DNA from: an uncultured Gammaproteobacteria bacterium
GTDB lineage: Bacteria; Pseudomonadota; Gammaproteobacteria; HK1
Reading direction: 5' to 3'
Assembly (NCBI GenBank): GCA_958295835.1
Contig: OY282378.1
Location: 3,869,694 to 3,933,693, forward strand
Length of the DNA stretch: 64,000 bases
Shown here: piece after piece, positions 28,340-36,288 of the stretch
How the letters are laid out: each line of letters opens with the position of its first letter
Numbering within the stretch: position 1 is the stretch's first letter
The notes under the pieces: model-generated
Database searches by the model: none
Told to the model about the DNA's origin: nothing
The model's input: only the letters and a program-made list of their open reading frames with translations
Translations under genes and position numbers: made by a program

Positions 28340-28481
28340 CATCAAGATCAGGGGCAGCGGCATCAGCCAGCGGAGCTCTGCAAGCACCGTCCCTGGCGGG
28401 CGGCACGCATCAGGCGCCGATGTACCACACCGCGAGCTCGGCTTTGGTCGTCTCGACCGCGGAAAACGGGTTCAAAGCCAT
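28340..28481 (-). pseudogene. Remnant of a maturation-gene 5' end (R1)
   Basis: After precursor 2 and its hairpin, the sequence starts ATGGCTTTGAACCCG and encodes MALNPFSAVETTKAE, matching the start of the gene at 29696-30820 (MASNPFPAVETTES). An indel then creates a stop. Further on, GGACGGTGCTTGCAGAGCTC is shared with that gene before homology ends and the region ahead of precursor 1 begins. It looks like a maturation gene deleted down to about 45 codons. Confidence 0.8.
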
Positions 28482-28519
28482 GATGCGCGCCTGCCGGGCC
28501 GCCGAGCGGCCCGGCGGGA

Positions 28520-28816
28520 TTACCAGTCGGCCGTGATAATCCAGTCCGTATCGATACGCGCGCCGTTTGCGTCGTAGGTGGCGCCGCCGGCGACCGCCTG
28601 CAGATCGCTTTCGCTCAGCCTGCTGTCGGGGGGAAGAACCAGATGCGCGGTCGTGCCGCTCTCTTCGTGGACCTCGACCGACAGGGACGCAGGAATGGTG
28701 ACGCCCAACTCCTGCCCGATCGCTCCCTTCGGATCGCTGAGCAGCCGGGCGCGGAAATCCGCGTCCCCGGCCGCCTTGCCCACGATCTTCATCCGTATTT
28801 CCTTCGGTGTTTCCAT
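28520..28816 (-). CDS. NHLP-leader RiPP precursor 2 (type I)
   Basis: This 98-residue precursor starts METPKEIRMK, and the leader ends LQAVAGG. The predicted core is ATYDANGARIDTDWIITADW (20 residues, no Cys, C-terminal DW). The ribosome site GAGAGGAG precedes the start. It is followed by the conserved stop-proximal hairpin and remnant R1. Confidence 0.9.
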   Translation of the reverse strand: METPKEIRMKIVGKAAGDADFRARLLSDPKGAIGQELGVTIPASLSVEVHEESGTTAHLVLPPDSRLSESDLQAVAGGATYDANGARIDTDWIITADW

Positions 28817-28889
28817 TGGTTCGCTCCTCTCGGGTGATGGTGTAGTCCATGATGCCGCCGCGGCTGGAATCAGCCGGCTTCCTCGGCGG

Positions 28890-29012
28890 CATCATGGATA
28901 CCGGGAATGGTTCCTGCATTACAACGGCCGCTCCCGCCACGCCGACGACCGCTACCAGGAAGCTACATGAAACCCAAGCCTTTCACTGTCCACTGAATCG
29001 GGGCAACTCCAG
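28890..29012. mobile_element. Possible insertion-element end remnant
   Basis: The plus strand reads a short open tail (YREWFLHYNGRSRHADDRY then stop) reminiscent of the last codons of an IS3/IS481-type transposase. It is followed by TCACTGTCCACTGAATCGGG and GGCAACTCCA, which resembles a terminal repeat. Part of it (AATCGGGGCAACTCCA) recurs at 9657-9672. There is too little for a firm family call. Confidence 0.3.
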
Positions 29013-29036
29013 CTTTCGCTGAGCGGCCCGGCGGGA

Positions 29037-29315
29037 TTACCAATTGAGCTCCCGGCGATGGTGATCGGTGACTAAGCCAAAACCGCCGGTGACCGCCTGC
29101 AGATCGCCGTCGCTCAGCTTGCTGTCGGGAGGAAGAATCAGATGCGCGGCCGTGCCGCTCTCTTCGTGGACCTCGACCGACAGCGACGCCGGAATGGTGA
29201 CGCCCAACTCCTGCCCGATCGCTCCCTTCGGATCACTGAGCAGCCGGGCGCGGAAATCCGCGTCTTCGGTTGCCTTGCCCACGACCTTCGCCCGCATTTC
29301 ATTCGGTGTTTCCAT
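29037..29315 (-). CDS. NHLP-leader RiPP precursor 3 (type I)
   Basis: This precursor has 92 residues from METPNEMRAK (ribosome site GAGAGGAG). The leader ends LQAVTGG. The predicted core is FGLVTDHHRRELNW (14 residues, no Cys, C-terminal NW), and its last six residues are shared with precursor 7. An in-frame upstream ATG exists, but the ribosome site favours the METP start. Confidence 0.9.
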   Translation of the reverse strand: METPNEMRAKVVGKATEDADFRARLLSDPKGAIGQELGVTIPASLSVEVHEESGTAAHLILPPDSKLSDGDLQAVTGGFGLVTDHHRRELNW

Positions 29316-29520
29316 TGGTTCGCTCCTCTCGGGTGATGGTGTAGTCCATGTCATGCCGCCACGCTTCCAGCGGCGCGCGTACCCTTTTGGCATCCTCCGA
29401 ATGGATCATCAACCCTAATTTCACTTCACTCCTGCGCTTGCCGCCGCTACTTTCGTCTTCATGAACACCTCTTGATTCTCCGTGGCCGCTGCTGCGCGGG
29501 GGTCCGACGGTCGGTCGCCG

Positions 29521-29609
29521 TGGTACGTCGTGAAGGGCGCGATCGACGTGTTCGTCGCTCATCGTTCCGGAGGCGAGGCCGAATCGGATTTCAGGCAGGT
29601 CCTGCGCCT
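29521..29609. repeat. Displaced fragment of the NHLM exporter gene
   Basis: About 89 bp here repeat positions 25018-25108 of the second exporter gene (codons for WYVVKGAIDVFVAERSGDE) with a few changes. The fragment lies between precursor 3 and maturation gene A, outside any gene, on the opposite strand to its neighbours. It is direct evidence of past rearrangement between the export operon and the array. Confidence 0.9.
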
Positions 29610-29695
29610 GCGCGCCGGCAGCGTCTTGCGGTCCGTGCGACCCACCGCCGCGGCGTCTCGGCACCTTCGCAGCGAAGGCCGGTGAGACAGGTGGG

Positions 29696-30820
29696 TCAGT
29701 CCTGCATGAGGGAGCAGGTCATGCCGGCGTATGCCTTGGCGCCGACCCCGGCGTCCGTGACCGTGAGCTTGACGTGGTTGAGTCCCTTGTAGACGAGAAA
29801 CACGCCCCGGCGGTCGTACATCTTGTCGAGTGCGCACCACTCCATCAGCCCCTGCGCCTTCGCCGCCAGGCACCAGCCGCGATGCACCAGCCGCTCCACG
29901 ACCGGGCGCCAGTCGCTCCGTCCCGTGGTCAGCCACCTGTCCGGTTCGTTGCCCCACTCGCCCGCGCGGTGCAGCTCCAGGCCGAGCCGGGGCAACAGCC
30001 CTGCAGCGGCCACGTCCACCGACAGCCAGACCCGGGGCAACACCTCCCCGAGGTCGGCCAGGACCTCCGTCACCGCGCGGACCGACCCGTGGCGGTCCAA
30101 CCGCTCCAGCACCCCGGCGATCTCGTCGCACCCGACCCCTTGGACCACCAGCCGCACCGCCCGCGGCGCCCGGTTCGGGAACGCGCCGACGTGGGCGACC
30201 CTGCCGCCCGGCGGCAACGCCGCCAGCACCCGCGCCACCGACCGCCGCACCTCCCCGTCATCGGTCCAGCCGACCGCCCCCGCCAGCGCCGCGATCGGCA
30301 GGGGCTGCGGGCGGTCATCCGGCCCGGGCTCCTCCGCGAGCCGCACCTTCAGAAACACGCCCGGCTCCGGCCGCCGGTCGGCCGGCGTCTCGACCAGGTC
30401 GTATTCGAGCATCGTCCCGGCGATGCAACCGTGCAATGCGGAGTCGGCTTGTCCGATCCGGACGAGATACCGGGCCAGCGCCGCGGCCTCCGAGCCCGGA
30501 GGCGCGGCTTCGCCCCTGCGGATGAAGTGCTGTGCGAGCGGGCTCCCCGGGCGGGGCACTACGAACAGGTCTGCCGCGGGCGTGTCCTCACCGAGCCGAA
30601 ACTCGCAACCGAGAAACGTCCCCAACCCGGCATCCGGCAACTCCGCGACATGGGCCAGCAACCGATCCCATCCGGGACCGTCGAGCAAGGCGCGCGGGAT
30701 CAGGGGGCGGAGGAGCTCTGCAAGCACCGTCCCCGGTGCGTGGCGCGCATCAGGCGTTGAGACACCACATCGCGAGATCGACTCGGTCGTCTCAACTGCC
30801 GGAAACGGGTTCGACGCCAT
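29696..30820 (-). CDS. Putative RiPP maturation protein A (unrecognised family, three paralogs here)
   Basis: This protein has about 374 residues from MASNPFPAVE. I do not recognise the family. The conserved blocks it shares with the proteins at 33115 and 38309 are FRLGEDTPAADLFVVPRPGS near residue 75, MLEYDL near 140, a Gly-Trp block, PRLGLELHRAGEW, a WCLAAKAQGL block and the C-terminal GLNHVKLTVTDAGVGAKAYA. No signal peptide, membrane segment or Cys-rich metal site is visible. The alternating beta-rich C-terminus could suit a transferase fold, but that is a guess. It lies directly after precursor 4. The start is uncertain; a GTG about 34 codons in is an alternative. Confidence 0.7.
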   Translation of the reverse strand: MASNPFPAVETTESISRCGVSTPDARHAPGTVLAELLRPLIPRALLDGPGWDRLLAHVAELPDAGLGTFLGCEFRLGEDTPAADLFVVPRPGSPLAQHFIRRGEAAPPGSEAAALARYLVRIGQADSALHGCIAGTMLEYDLVETPADRRPEPGVFLKVRLAEEPGPDDRPQPLPIAALAGAVGWTDDGEVRRSVARVLAALPPGGRVAHVGAFPNRAPRAVRLVVQGVGCDEIAGVLERLDRHGSVRAVTEVLADLGEVLPRVWLSVDVAAAGLLPRLGLELHRAGEWGNEPDRWLTTGRSDWRPVVERLVHRGWCLAAKAQGLMEWCALDKMYDRRGVFLVYKGLNHVKLTVTDAGVGAKAYAGMTCSLMQD

Positions 30821-30858
30821 GTTGCACGCCCGCAGGACCGCTGAGCGGCCCGGCGGGA

Positions 30859-31122
30859 TTACCAGTCGGAGGTGATATTCCAATCCCCGCCGCCGGCGAC
30901 CGCCTGCAGATCGCCTTCGCTCAGCCTGCTGCCGGGGGGAAGCACCAGATGCGCGGCCGTGCCGCTCTCTTCGTGAACCTCGACCGACAGCGACGCCGGC
31001 ATGGTGACGCCCAACTCCTGCTCGAGCGCTCCCTTCGGATCACTCAGCAGCCGGGCGCGGAAATCCGCGTCCCCGGTCGCCTTGCCCACGATCTTCATCC
31101 GCATTTCCTTCGGTGTTTCCAT
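30859..31122 (-). CDS. NHLP-leader RiPP precursor 4 (type I)
   Basis: This precursor has 87 residues from METPKEMRMK. The leader ends LQAVAGG. The predicted core GDWNITSDW is only nine residues, the shortest in the set, with two Trp and a C-terminal DW. The conserved hairpin follows the stop, and maturation gene A starts 38 bases downstream. The pair looks like a complete precursor-enzyme cassette. Confidence 0.9.
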   Translation of the reverse strand: METPKEMRMKIVGKATGDADFRARLLSDPKGALEQELGVTMPASLSVEVHEESGTAAHLVLPPGSRLSEGDLQAVAGGGDWNITSDW

Positions 31123-31229
31123 GGTTCGCGTCCTCTCGGGTGATGATGTCATCCATGTCACGCTTCCAGCGGCGAGAATCCCCTTGATGACAGCCGATCG
31201 AGTGTCAACCCTGATTTGCCGTGCGTCGT

Positions 31230-31377
31230 TCCGGGCACATCAAGATCAGGGACAGCGGCATCACCCCAATGGAGTTCCGCAAGCACCGTCCCCGGCGCAC
31301 GACGCGCACCAGAGACGGTGCAGCACACCATGGGTCCGGCTAGCAATCTCACTCGATGAAAACCGGTTCGACGCCAT
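31230..31377 (-). pseudogene. Remnant of a maturation-gene 5' end (R2)
   Basis: Downstream of precursor 5, ATGGCGTCGAACCGGTTTTC and, after degenerate sequence, GGGGACGGTGCTTGCGGAAC match the first ~40 codons of maturation gene A. The rest is missing, and the sequence then runs into the region upstream of precursor 4. It has the same architecture as remnant R1. Confidence 0.75.
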
Positions 31378-31391
31378 GATGCGCACCCACA

Positions 31392-31408
31392 GGACCGCTG
31401 AGCGGCCC
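31392..31408 (-). repeat. Conserved stop-proximal hairpin (copy after precursor 5)
   Basis: On the minus strand GGGCCG-CTCAG-CGGTCC can fold with one wobble pair. It begins about 8 bases after the precursor stop. Similar copies stand at 27879-27895, 28497-28512, 29018-29030, 30835-30850, 32205-32221, 48342-48358 and 49336-49352. They follow precursors 1-5, 7, 13 and 14. No T-run follows, so it is not a standard terminator. It may slow 3' decay or mark the cassette junction. Confidence 0.6.
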
Positions 31409-31415
31409 GGCGGGA

Positions 31416-31694
31416 TTACCAGTGGCTCGTGGCTCGCCGATAGGCTGCCCAGGTCAGCTCGCCGCCGGCGACCGCTTGCAGGTCGCTTTCGCTCAGCTTG
31501 CTGTCGGGGGGAAGAACCAGATGCGCGGTCGTGCTGCTCTCTTCGTGGACCCCGATCGACAGCGACGCCGGCATGGTGACGCCCAACTCCTGCTCGAGCG
31601 CTCCCTTCGGATCACTCAGCAGCCGGGCGCGGAAATCCGCGTCCTCGGTCGCCTTGCCCACGATCTTCATCCGCATTTCATTCGGTGTTTCCAT
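31416..31694 (-). CDS. NHLP-leader RiPP precursor 5 (type I)
   Basis: This precursor has 92 residues from METPNEMRMK. The leader ends LQAVAGG. The predicted core is ELTWAAYRRATSHW (14 residues, no Cys, C-terminal HW). It differs at only three positions from the core of precursor 13, 17 kb away. It is followed by the hairpin and remnant R2. Confidence 0.9.
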   Translation of the reverse strand: METPNEMRMKIVGKATEDADFRARLLSDPKGALEQELGVTMPASLSIGVHEESSTTAHLVLPPDSKLSESDLQAVAGGELTWAAYRRATSHW

Positions 31695-31783
31695 TGGTTT
31701 GCTCCTCTCGGGTGATGATGTAGTCCATGTCATGCCGCCACGTTTCCAGCGGCGAATACCCTTTGCGCCACGGCCCCACCTGC

Positions 31784-32074
31784 TCAGCTACCGGGCCAAG
31801 GGATGTCCCACAGGTACCTCGGTCTGCCTCCTGCCGCCTGCCGAAGCTCTCCTTCGTTCAATCCGGCGGCCGGCGGCAACACCAGGTGCGAGGTGTCCTG
31901 CATCTCCTCGTGCACCTCGATGGTGAAGTCCTCCGGGAGCGTCACCCCCAGCTCCGCCTCGATGGCGGCCTTGGGGTCGGAGACCAGCAATCCCCGAAAC
32001 GCCTCGTCCGAGCATGCCTTGCTCACCAGATGCTCCCGTATCTCGGTTGCCGTCATCGTCTCTGTGCCCATCAT
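31784..32074 (-). CDS. NHLP-leader RiPP precursor 6 (divergent leader)
   Basis: This 96-residue precursor starts MMGTETMTATEIREHL. The leader keeps the family pattern (DEAFRGLLVSDPKAAIEAELG, VHEEMQDTSHLVLPP) and ends LRQAAGG, but it belongs to neither main subgroup. The predicted core is RPRYLWDIPWPGS, with two Trp and a non-Trp C-terminus. An alternative start is the second or third Met. A plausible promoter lies at 32128-32156. Confidence 0.88.
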   Translation of the reverse strand: MMGTETMTATEIREHLVSKACSDEAFRGLLVSDPKAAIEAELGVTLPEDFTIEVHEEMQDTSHLVLPPAAGLNEGELRQAAGGRPRYLWDIPWPGS

Positions 32075-32127
32075 CCGACCTCCTCTCGGTCCGTGGGTCG
32101 GTGCGTGTCGCCCTTCCCGCTGTTTTC

Positions 32128-32156
32128 AACGTAGCAGACTCTCCGCCCTTCGTTAA
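32128..32156 (-). promoter_or_regulatory. Predicted promoter of precursor 6
   Basis: Minus strand: -35 TTAACG (32151-32156), 17-bp spacer, -10 TACGTT (32128-32133). It is preceded by the shared upstream element AAGTGAAGTTAGGGTT (32155-32170). This leaves an untranslated leader of about 47 bases. Confidence 0.5.
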
Positions 32157-32228
32157 CCCTAACTTCACTTCCTGCGCTTGCAGCCGCCATGATGCGCGCT
32201 CGCAGGACCGCTGAGCAGCCCGGCGGGA

Positions 32229-32504
32229 TTACCAATTGAGCTCCCGGCGAGCGTGACCGGTGAAGCCATAACCGCCGGCGACCGCCTGCAGGTTGCCTTC
32301 GCTCAGCTTGCTGTCGGGCGGAAGCACCAGATGCGCGGTCGCGCCGCTCTCTTCGTGGACCTCGACCGACAGCGACGCCGGAATGGTGATGCCCAACTCC
32401 TGCCCGATCGCTCCCTTCGGATCACTGAGCAGCCGGGCGCGGAAATCCGCGTCTTCGGTTGCCTTGCCCACGATCTTCGCCCGCATTTCATTCGGTGTTT
32501 CCAT
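32229..32504 (-). CDS. NHLP-leader RiPP precursor 7 (type I)
   Basis: This precursor has 91 residues from METPNEMRAK. The leader ends LQAVAGG. The predicted core is YGFTGHARRELNW (13 residues, no Cys, C-terminal NW), ending like precursor 3. The upstream region differs from other type I genes, with no conserved promoter element just ahead. Only a few bases of the maturation-gene remnant survive after its hairpin. Confidence 0.9.
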   Translation of the reverse strand: METPNEMRAKIVGKATEDADFRARLLSDPKGAIGQELGITIPASLSVEVHEESGATAHLVLPPDSKLSEGNLQAVAGGYGFTGHARRELNW

Positions 32505-32600
32505 TGGATTGCTCCTTTGGGTTGATGGTGTCAGGTTGGACAGGATATCCAGCGCCGCCACTGTCGCTGGCTGATGGAATTGCCGTTAACGTTCGAGAGT

Positions 32601-32629
32601 GAACCGCCTCGGGATTCCCGGGGCGGTTC
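32601..32629. repeat. Long hairpin after precursor 8
   Basis: GAACCGCC and GGCGGTTC flank CGGG-ATT-CCCG, giving an almost perfect 29-base stem-loop 26 bases beyond the precursor 8 stop. There is no T-run on either strand. It may be a factor-dependent terminator or a REP-like palindrome. Related CCCGGGAATCCCGG-like elements occur near 15895 and 42460. Confidence 0.5.
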
Positions 32630-32654
32630 AGAGTTACTCACCTGGTTACACCCG

Positions 32655-32927
32655 TTACCAATTGATGTTGTAGAACCCCTCATGCCGTTCAAACCCGCCG
32701 GCGACCGCCCGCAGGTCGCCTTCGCTCAGCTTGCTGTCGGGGGGGAGCACCAGATGCGCGGTCTCGGCGCTTTCCTCGTGAACCTCGACCGTCAGCGAAT
32801 CCGGGATGGTGACGCTCAACTCTTGCGCGAGCACTGCCTTCGGGTCACTCAGCAGCCGGGCGCGAAAGTCCGCATCCGTGGCCGCCTTGTCCGTGACCTT
32901 CGCCCGCATTTCATTCGGTGTTTCCAT
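32655..32927 (-). CDS. NHLP-leader RiPP precursor 8 (type I, divergent leader)
   Basis: This precursor has 90 residues from METPNEMRAK. The leader diverges in the middle (KAVLAQELSVTIPDSLTVEV) but ends LRAVAGG. The predicted core is FERHEGFYNINW (12 residues, no Cys, C-terminal NW). It lies downstream of maturation gene B. Confidence 0.9.
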   Translation of the reverse strand: METPNEMRAKVTDKAATDADFRARLLSDPKAVLAQELSVTIPDSLTVEVHEESAETAHLVLPPDSKLSEGDLRAVAGGFERHEGFYNINW

Positions 32928-33073
32928 TGGTTCGCTCCTCTCGGGTGATGGTGTAGTCCATGTCATGCCGCCACGCTTCCAGCGGCGCGCGTATCCTTTT
33001 GGCATCCGCCGAATGGATCATCAACCCTAATTTCACTTCACTCCCGCGCTTGCCGCCGGTGCTCTCGTCTTTG

Positions 33074-33112
33074 GGAGCTCCCGTCCGCATTCCCTTCCCT
33101 GACCAGGCCGGA
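33074..33112. repeat. Displaced toroid gene fragment after maturation gene B
   Basis: About 38 bp (including TTCCCTTCCCTGACCAGGCC) repeat positions 36999-37036 of the toroid gene, in the same orientation and encoding LVREGNA. It sits immediately downstream of maturation gene B, where a toroid gene may once have followed. Confidence 0.8.
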
Positions 33113-33114
33113 TT

Positions 33115-34185
33115 TCATGCCCGCGGCGGGCGGAGCATCGAGCCGTCCGGACGTACGCTCATGCCGACGTAGGCCTTCGCCACCGTCCGGGCGCCCCGTT
33201 CGATGACGACCTTGACGTGGTTGATGCCCTGGCGGACGAGGTGGATCTCTGCGTTGCCGCGCAGCCGTTCGGCGCCCGGCCAGCGCCGCAGCCCCTCGGC
33301 TTTCGCGGGAAGGCACCATCCGAGCTCCTCGAGCCGGGCGATGAAGGGGCGCCATCCCGTGCGATCGACCGCGAACCATTTCAGGGGGCGGTACAGCTCC
33401 AGACCGAGCCGCGGTCCCGTCCCCCGCGCGCTCACGTCCAGGCTCACGGCGATGTAGTCGACGAGGTCGTCCATCGAGGCGAGCACATCCGCCGCCTCGC
33501 CCGTCGGGCCGGGCCATTCCACCTGCTCCAGCAGGGCGGGAACCTCCTCCCTGGCGACGCCCTTGAGAAGAATCCGGAATGCCCGCGGGGAACGCGCGGG
33601 GAGGGCGCCCGCATGGAATACGTAGCCGCGTTCCGGCAGCGCCGCGAAGATGCGCTCGACCGTTCCGAGCATTCCCTCGTGGCCGTTCCAGCCGACGGTG
33701 GCGGCCAGCGCCGCGAGCAGGCCCGCGGGATCCCGGTGCCCGGAAAAACCGTCCCACGATCCGGGGGCGGAGCGCCGCGGCGACAGGAAGACCCCGGGGG
33801 GAGGCGTCGGCCGGCCCGGCGCGAGTCCGGCCAGATCGTACTCCAGCACCACGCCGGACACGGAACGGGCGAGGTACGAATCCGGATTCCCGACCTGTTC
33901 TTGCAGTCCTGCCGCGAGGGCGGCGGCCGGCGACCCCCGTTCGGCGCGCGCCCCCTCAAGGATGTAGTGTCGCGACAGATCCGAGCCGGGGAGCACGACG
34001 ACGAAGAGATCAGCGTCCGGACTCGGCTCTCCGAGATGGAATTCGAAGCCGAAATGGGTGTCGAGCACCGAAAGGGGCAGCAGCCTCGCCCGGTCCAGCA
34101 GACGCTCCCAGCCGCCGGAGTCGAGCAGTTCCGGCGGGAACAGGGGACGGCATCCATTGAGGATCGAAGCGAAGGAGCCGCACAC
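33115..34185 (-). CDS. Putative RiPP maturation protein B (same unrecognised family)
   Basis: This protein has 356 residues from a GTG at 34185 with AAGGAGG just upstream. It is clearly homologous to proteins A and C: LLDSGGWERLLDRA, FEFHLGEPSPDADLFVVVLP, VVLEYDLAG, VGWNGHEGMLGTVERIFAAL, PRLGLELYRPLKWF, WCLPAKAEGLRRW and the C-terminal GINHVKVVIERGARTVAKAY. B and C are closer to each other than to A. It is the second gene of a unit with precursor 9, so it probably acts on that core. It is predicted cytoplasmic; catalytic chemistry is unknown. Confidence 0.8.
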   Translation of the reverse strand: MCGSFASILNGCRPLFPPELLDSGGWERLLDRARLLPLSVLDTHFGFEFHLGEPSPDADLFVVVLPGSDLSRHYILEGARAERGSPAAALAAGLQEQVGNPDSYLARSVSGVVLEYDLAGLAPGRPTPPPGVFLSPRRSAPGSWDGFSGHRDPAGLLAALAATVGWNGHEGMLGTVERIFAALPERGYVFHAGALPARSPRAFRILLKGVAREEVPALLEQVEWPGPTGEAADVLASMDDLVDYIAVSLDVSARGTGPRLGLELYRPLKWFAVDRTGWRPFIARLEELGWCLPAKAEGLRRWPGAERLRGNAEIHLVRQGINHVKVVIERGARTVAKAYVGMSVRPDGSMLRPPRA

Positions 34186-34387
34186 ATCTCCTCCTTGAAC
34201 GCGGACAGGAGCAAACCCCGCCCCCTTGCGCGAGGGACGGGACACTCCCGGAGACGAACACCCTGCCGGTCGTGACCCGCGACCGATTCCCGGGCCATCC
34301 GACATGCCTGCCGTCACCGGGAAGTCTTCTCCTTTCCCGACCGGCCGCGTCGGCCGGCCGTCCAGCGGTCCCGCCCCGGAACGTGGC

Positions 34388-34687
34388 TCAGAAGTCGTCC
34401 CAGAACGTGATCGCTTCGTCGTTCCCGGAGCCGCGCCCGCCTGCCACCTGTTGCAGGTCGGCTTCTCCGAGTGCTGCGGATGGCGGAAGCACCAGATGGC
34501 TGGTGTCCATGGCGTCCTCGTGCACCTCGATGGTGAAGCCGGGAGGAATGGCCAGGCCCAGCTCTTCATTGACCGCGGCCTTCGGGTCGGAGAGCAATCG
34601 GGCGCGGAACGCTTCGTCCGCGTCCGCCTTCGCGATCAGCCGCTCACGCATCTCGCCGGGAGTCGGGGTTTCGGTCCTGGAGTTCAT
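34388..34687 (-). CDS. NHLP-leader RiPP precursor 9 (type II)
   Basis: This precursor has 99 residues from MNSRTETPTPGEMRERLIAK, with AGAGGTG six bases before the ATG. The type II leader has AIPPGFTIEVHEDAMDTSHL and ends LQQVAGG. The predicted core is RGSGNDEAITFWDDF (15 residues, no Cys). Its end AITFWDDF matches precursor 10 (AVTFWDDW). A good promoter stands at 34748-34776 and maturation gene B follows. Confidence 0.9.
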   Translation of the reverse strand: MNSRTETPTPGEMRERLIAKADADEAFRARLLSDPKAAVNEELGLAIPPGFTIEVHEDAMDTSHLVLPPSAALGEADLQQVAGGRGSGNDEAITFWDDF

Positions 34688-34747
34688 GTCAATCACCTCT
34701 GAAGTGGGTTCTCGTCCGCATCATGGTCGTCAGCGAACGTGACCGGC

Positions 34748-34776
34748 ACTATAAGAAAAGGCTGACCGGACGGTAA
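34748..34776 (-). promoter_or_regulatory. Predicted promoter of precursor 9
   Basis: Minus strand: -35 TTACCG (34771-34776), 17-bp spacer with CCGGTCAGCC, -10 TATAGT (34748-34753). It is overlapped upstream by the shared element AAGTGAAATTAGGGTT (34775-34790). The predicted transcript start lies about 54 bases before the ATG. Confidence 0.6.
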
Positions 34777-34887
34777 CCCTAATTTCACTTCGCTTCCCGC
34801 GGTTGCGGCCGGTGCTCTCGTCATCGCGAACACCTCTTGATTCTCCGTGGCCGCTGCTGCGCGAGGATTCGACGGTCGGACGCTCGC

Positions 34888-36288
34888 TCAGCGCTCCGGC
34901 CCGGAGGCCGCGGCCGGCGGGACCGCCTGCGCGATCCCCCGCATGACCAGCAGCGTGGCGAGATCGTCGGCGAACGATGCCGAGACCCCTTCGGGAGCGG
35001 CCCCTTCGGCAGCGGCCCCTTCGGCCGCGGCTTCCCGGAAGGCGCCGACGCGCACGGTCCCGCCCCGGAGCAGGGGGGCCATCAGCGCCATGCACCGGCC
35101 GTCGAGGGTCCAGCGGTAGCCGTTGGCCTCCAGCACCACGTCCCCGTCGGCGTTCCGCTCCATGGTCGCGTGCGAGGCGCCCCGGAGCCGGATCCCGTAA
35201 TGCGCCCAGTCGGGAGAATTCCAGGGCTCGATGGTCGGGCCGAGGCTCATCCGCGGGCGCTCGGACCATGTGGATCGCAGGTGGCCGCGGAACCTCCGTC
35301 CGAGATCCCCTTGCAGCTCTTCGATGACGAGCTCCCTGAGCGCCGCGTAGTGGGCGTCGCCGGTCCCGTCCGTGGGGTGGGGGAGGTCGCGGCGGAACGT
35401 CTCGTGGCGGGCGAGCCTTCCGGAGAGCCACTCCATGAGGTCGAGTCCGGTGGCGGGGAGGACGCTGCAGCTCAGGTGCAGGCTGCCGGCGCCGTCCGCA
35501 TCGTCGCCGGGCGCGGTGCGGGCGTCGTGCCACCACCCCCGCGGGATGTAGAAGACGTCACCCGCCTCCAACACCCCGCTCCACACCGTCTCCCGGGGCG
35601 GCTTCACGGTCGGCTCCGCATCGCGGGTGAGCGGGAAGCGGCGGGTCTCGCCGTACAGATGCCAGCGTTTTGCGCCGGCGACCTGCAGGACGAACACGTC
35701 GTGGTCGTCCCAGTGCGTGGCAAAGCCGCGGGTCGCCGCCCAGGAGGCATAGAGGTTGACCCCGGTGTAGCCACCCAGGGTCTCATCGAGTGCATCGGCC
35801 AGAGGGCGGACGGGGGGATGGATCTCCTGGAGACCGGGCATGACGATGGTGGCGCCCTTGCGGAGGAAGGCCGCCAGCCGCCCGTCGTCGAGCAGGCGTT
35901 CGTTCGAGCCTCCCCTTCTCGATCTCCATCCATGGCCGAAGTACGGCGTGGTGTAGTAGTGCTCGGGGATCGGCTTGCCGTCCCGGACGAGGTGCATCCG
36001 GCCCTGCCAGGCGGCGGAGGACAGCAGTCCGTTGAGCGCGTCCCAGGTGCACAGGGAGGCGAAGCGCGGCCCCTCCGACCGGAACAGGACCGGACGCTTG
36101 TCCCGGTAGCGGGTGTCGAGGAACTCCTGCGTGGCAAGGGGCCGGACGATGCCGTCGAGCCAGGACGCCGGGGCCGGCGGCCGGCCCTGGCCGGCGACGA
36201 GCACCTCGACGGGGGAGGCAGCGCCGGCCCCGATTCCCGAAGGATCCGCTTCCCGGCGGGAGGCGGGCGGCGTCTGGGGCTCAATCAT
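34888..36288 (-). CDS. JmjC/cupin-4 family oxygenase, putative RiPP hydroxylase
   Basis: This 466-residue protein has a metal site formed by HWD in GFATHWDDHDVFVLQVAGAK (about residue 195) and a distal His in GDVFYIPRGWWHDA (about 255). This is the 2-oxoglutarate/Fe(II) pattern of the ribosomal-oxygenase (RoxA/cupin-4) group that hydroxylates protein side chains. A winged-helix-like C-terminus follows. The start overlaps the toroid gene by eight bases. The neighbourhood makes a precursor core, rather than a ribosomal protein, the likely substrate. The residue modified is unknown. Confidence 0.85.
   Translation of the reverse strand: MIEPQTPPASRREADPSGIGAGAASPVEVLVAGQGRPPAPASWLDGIVRPLATQEFLDTRYRDKRPVLFRSEGPRFASLCTWDALNGLLSSAAWQGRMHLVRDGKPIPEHYYTTPYFGHGWRSRRGGSNERLLDDGRLAAFLRKGATIVMPGLQEIHPPVRPLADALDETLGGYTGVNLYASWAATRGFATHWDDHDVFVLQVAGAKRWHLYGETRRFPLTRDAEPTVKPPRETVWSGVLEAGDVFYIPRGWWHDARTAPGDDADGAGSLHLSCSVLPATGLDLMEWLSGRLARHETFRRDLPHPTDGTGDAHYAALRELVIEELQGDLGRRFRGHLRSTWSERPRMSLGPTIEPWNSPDWAHYGIRLRGASHATMERNADGDVVLEANGYRWTLDGRCMALMAPLLRGGTVRVGAFREAAAEGAAAEGAAPEGVSASFADDLATLLVMRGIAQAVPPAAASGPER

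Noticed and set aside
29037..29393. Longer precursor forms starting MPKGYARRW or MTWTTPSPE
   Set aside because: The in-frame upstream codons overlap the conserved ribosome site GAGAGGAG that serves the METP start, and the N-terminus differs between otherwise matching precursors.
31180..31208. Promoter TTGACA ahead of precursor 4
   Set aside because: The -35 box is perfect (31203-31208) but no acceptable -10 lies at 15-19 bp, so I did not list it as a promoter.
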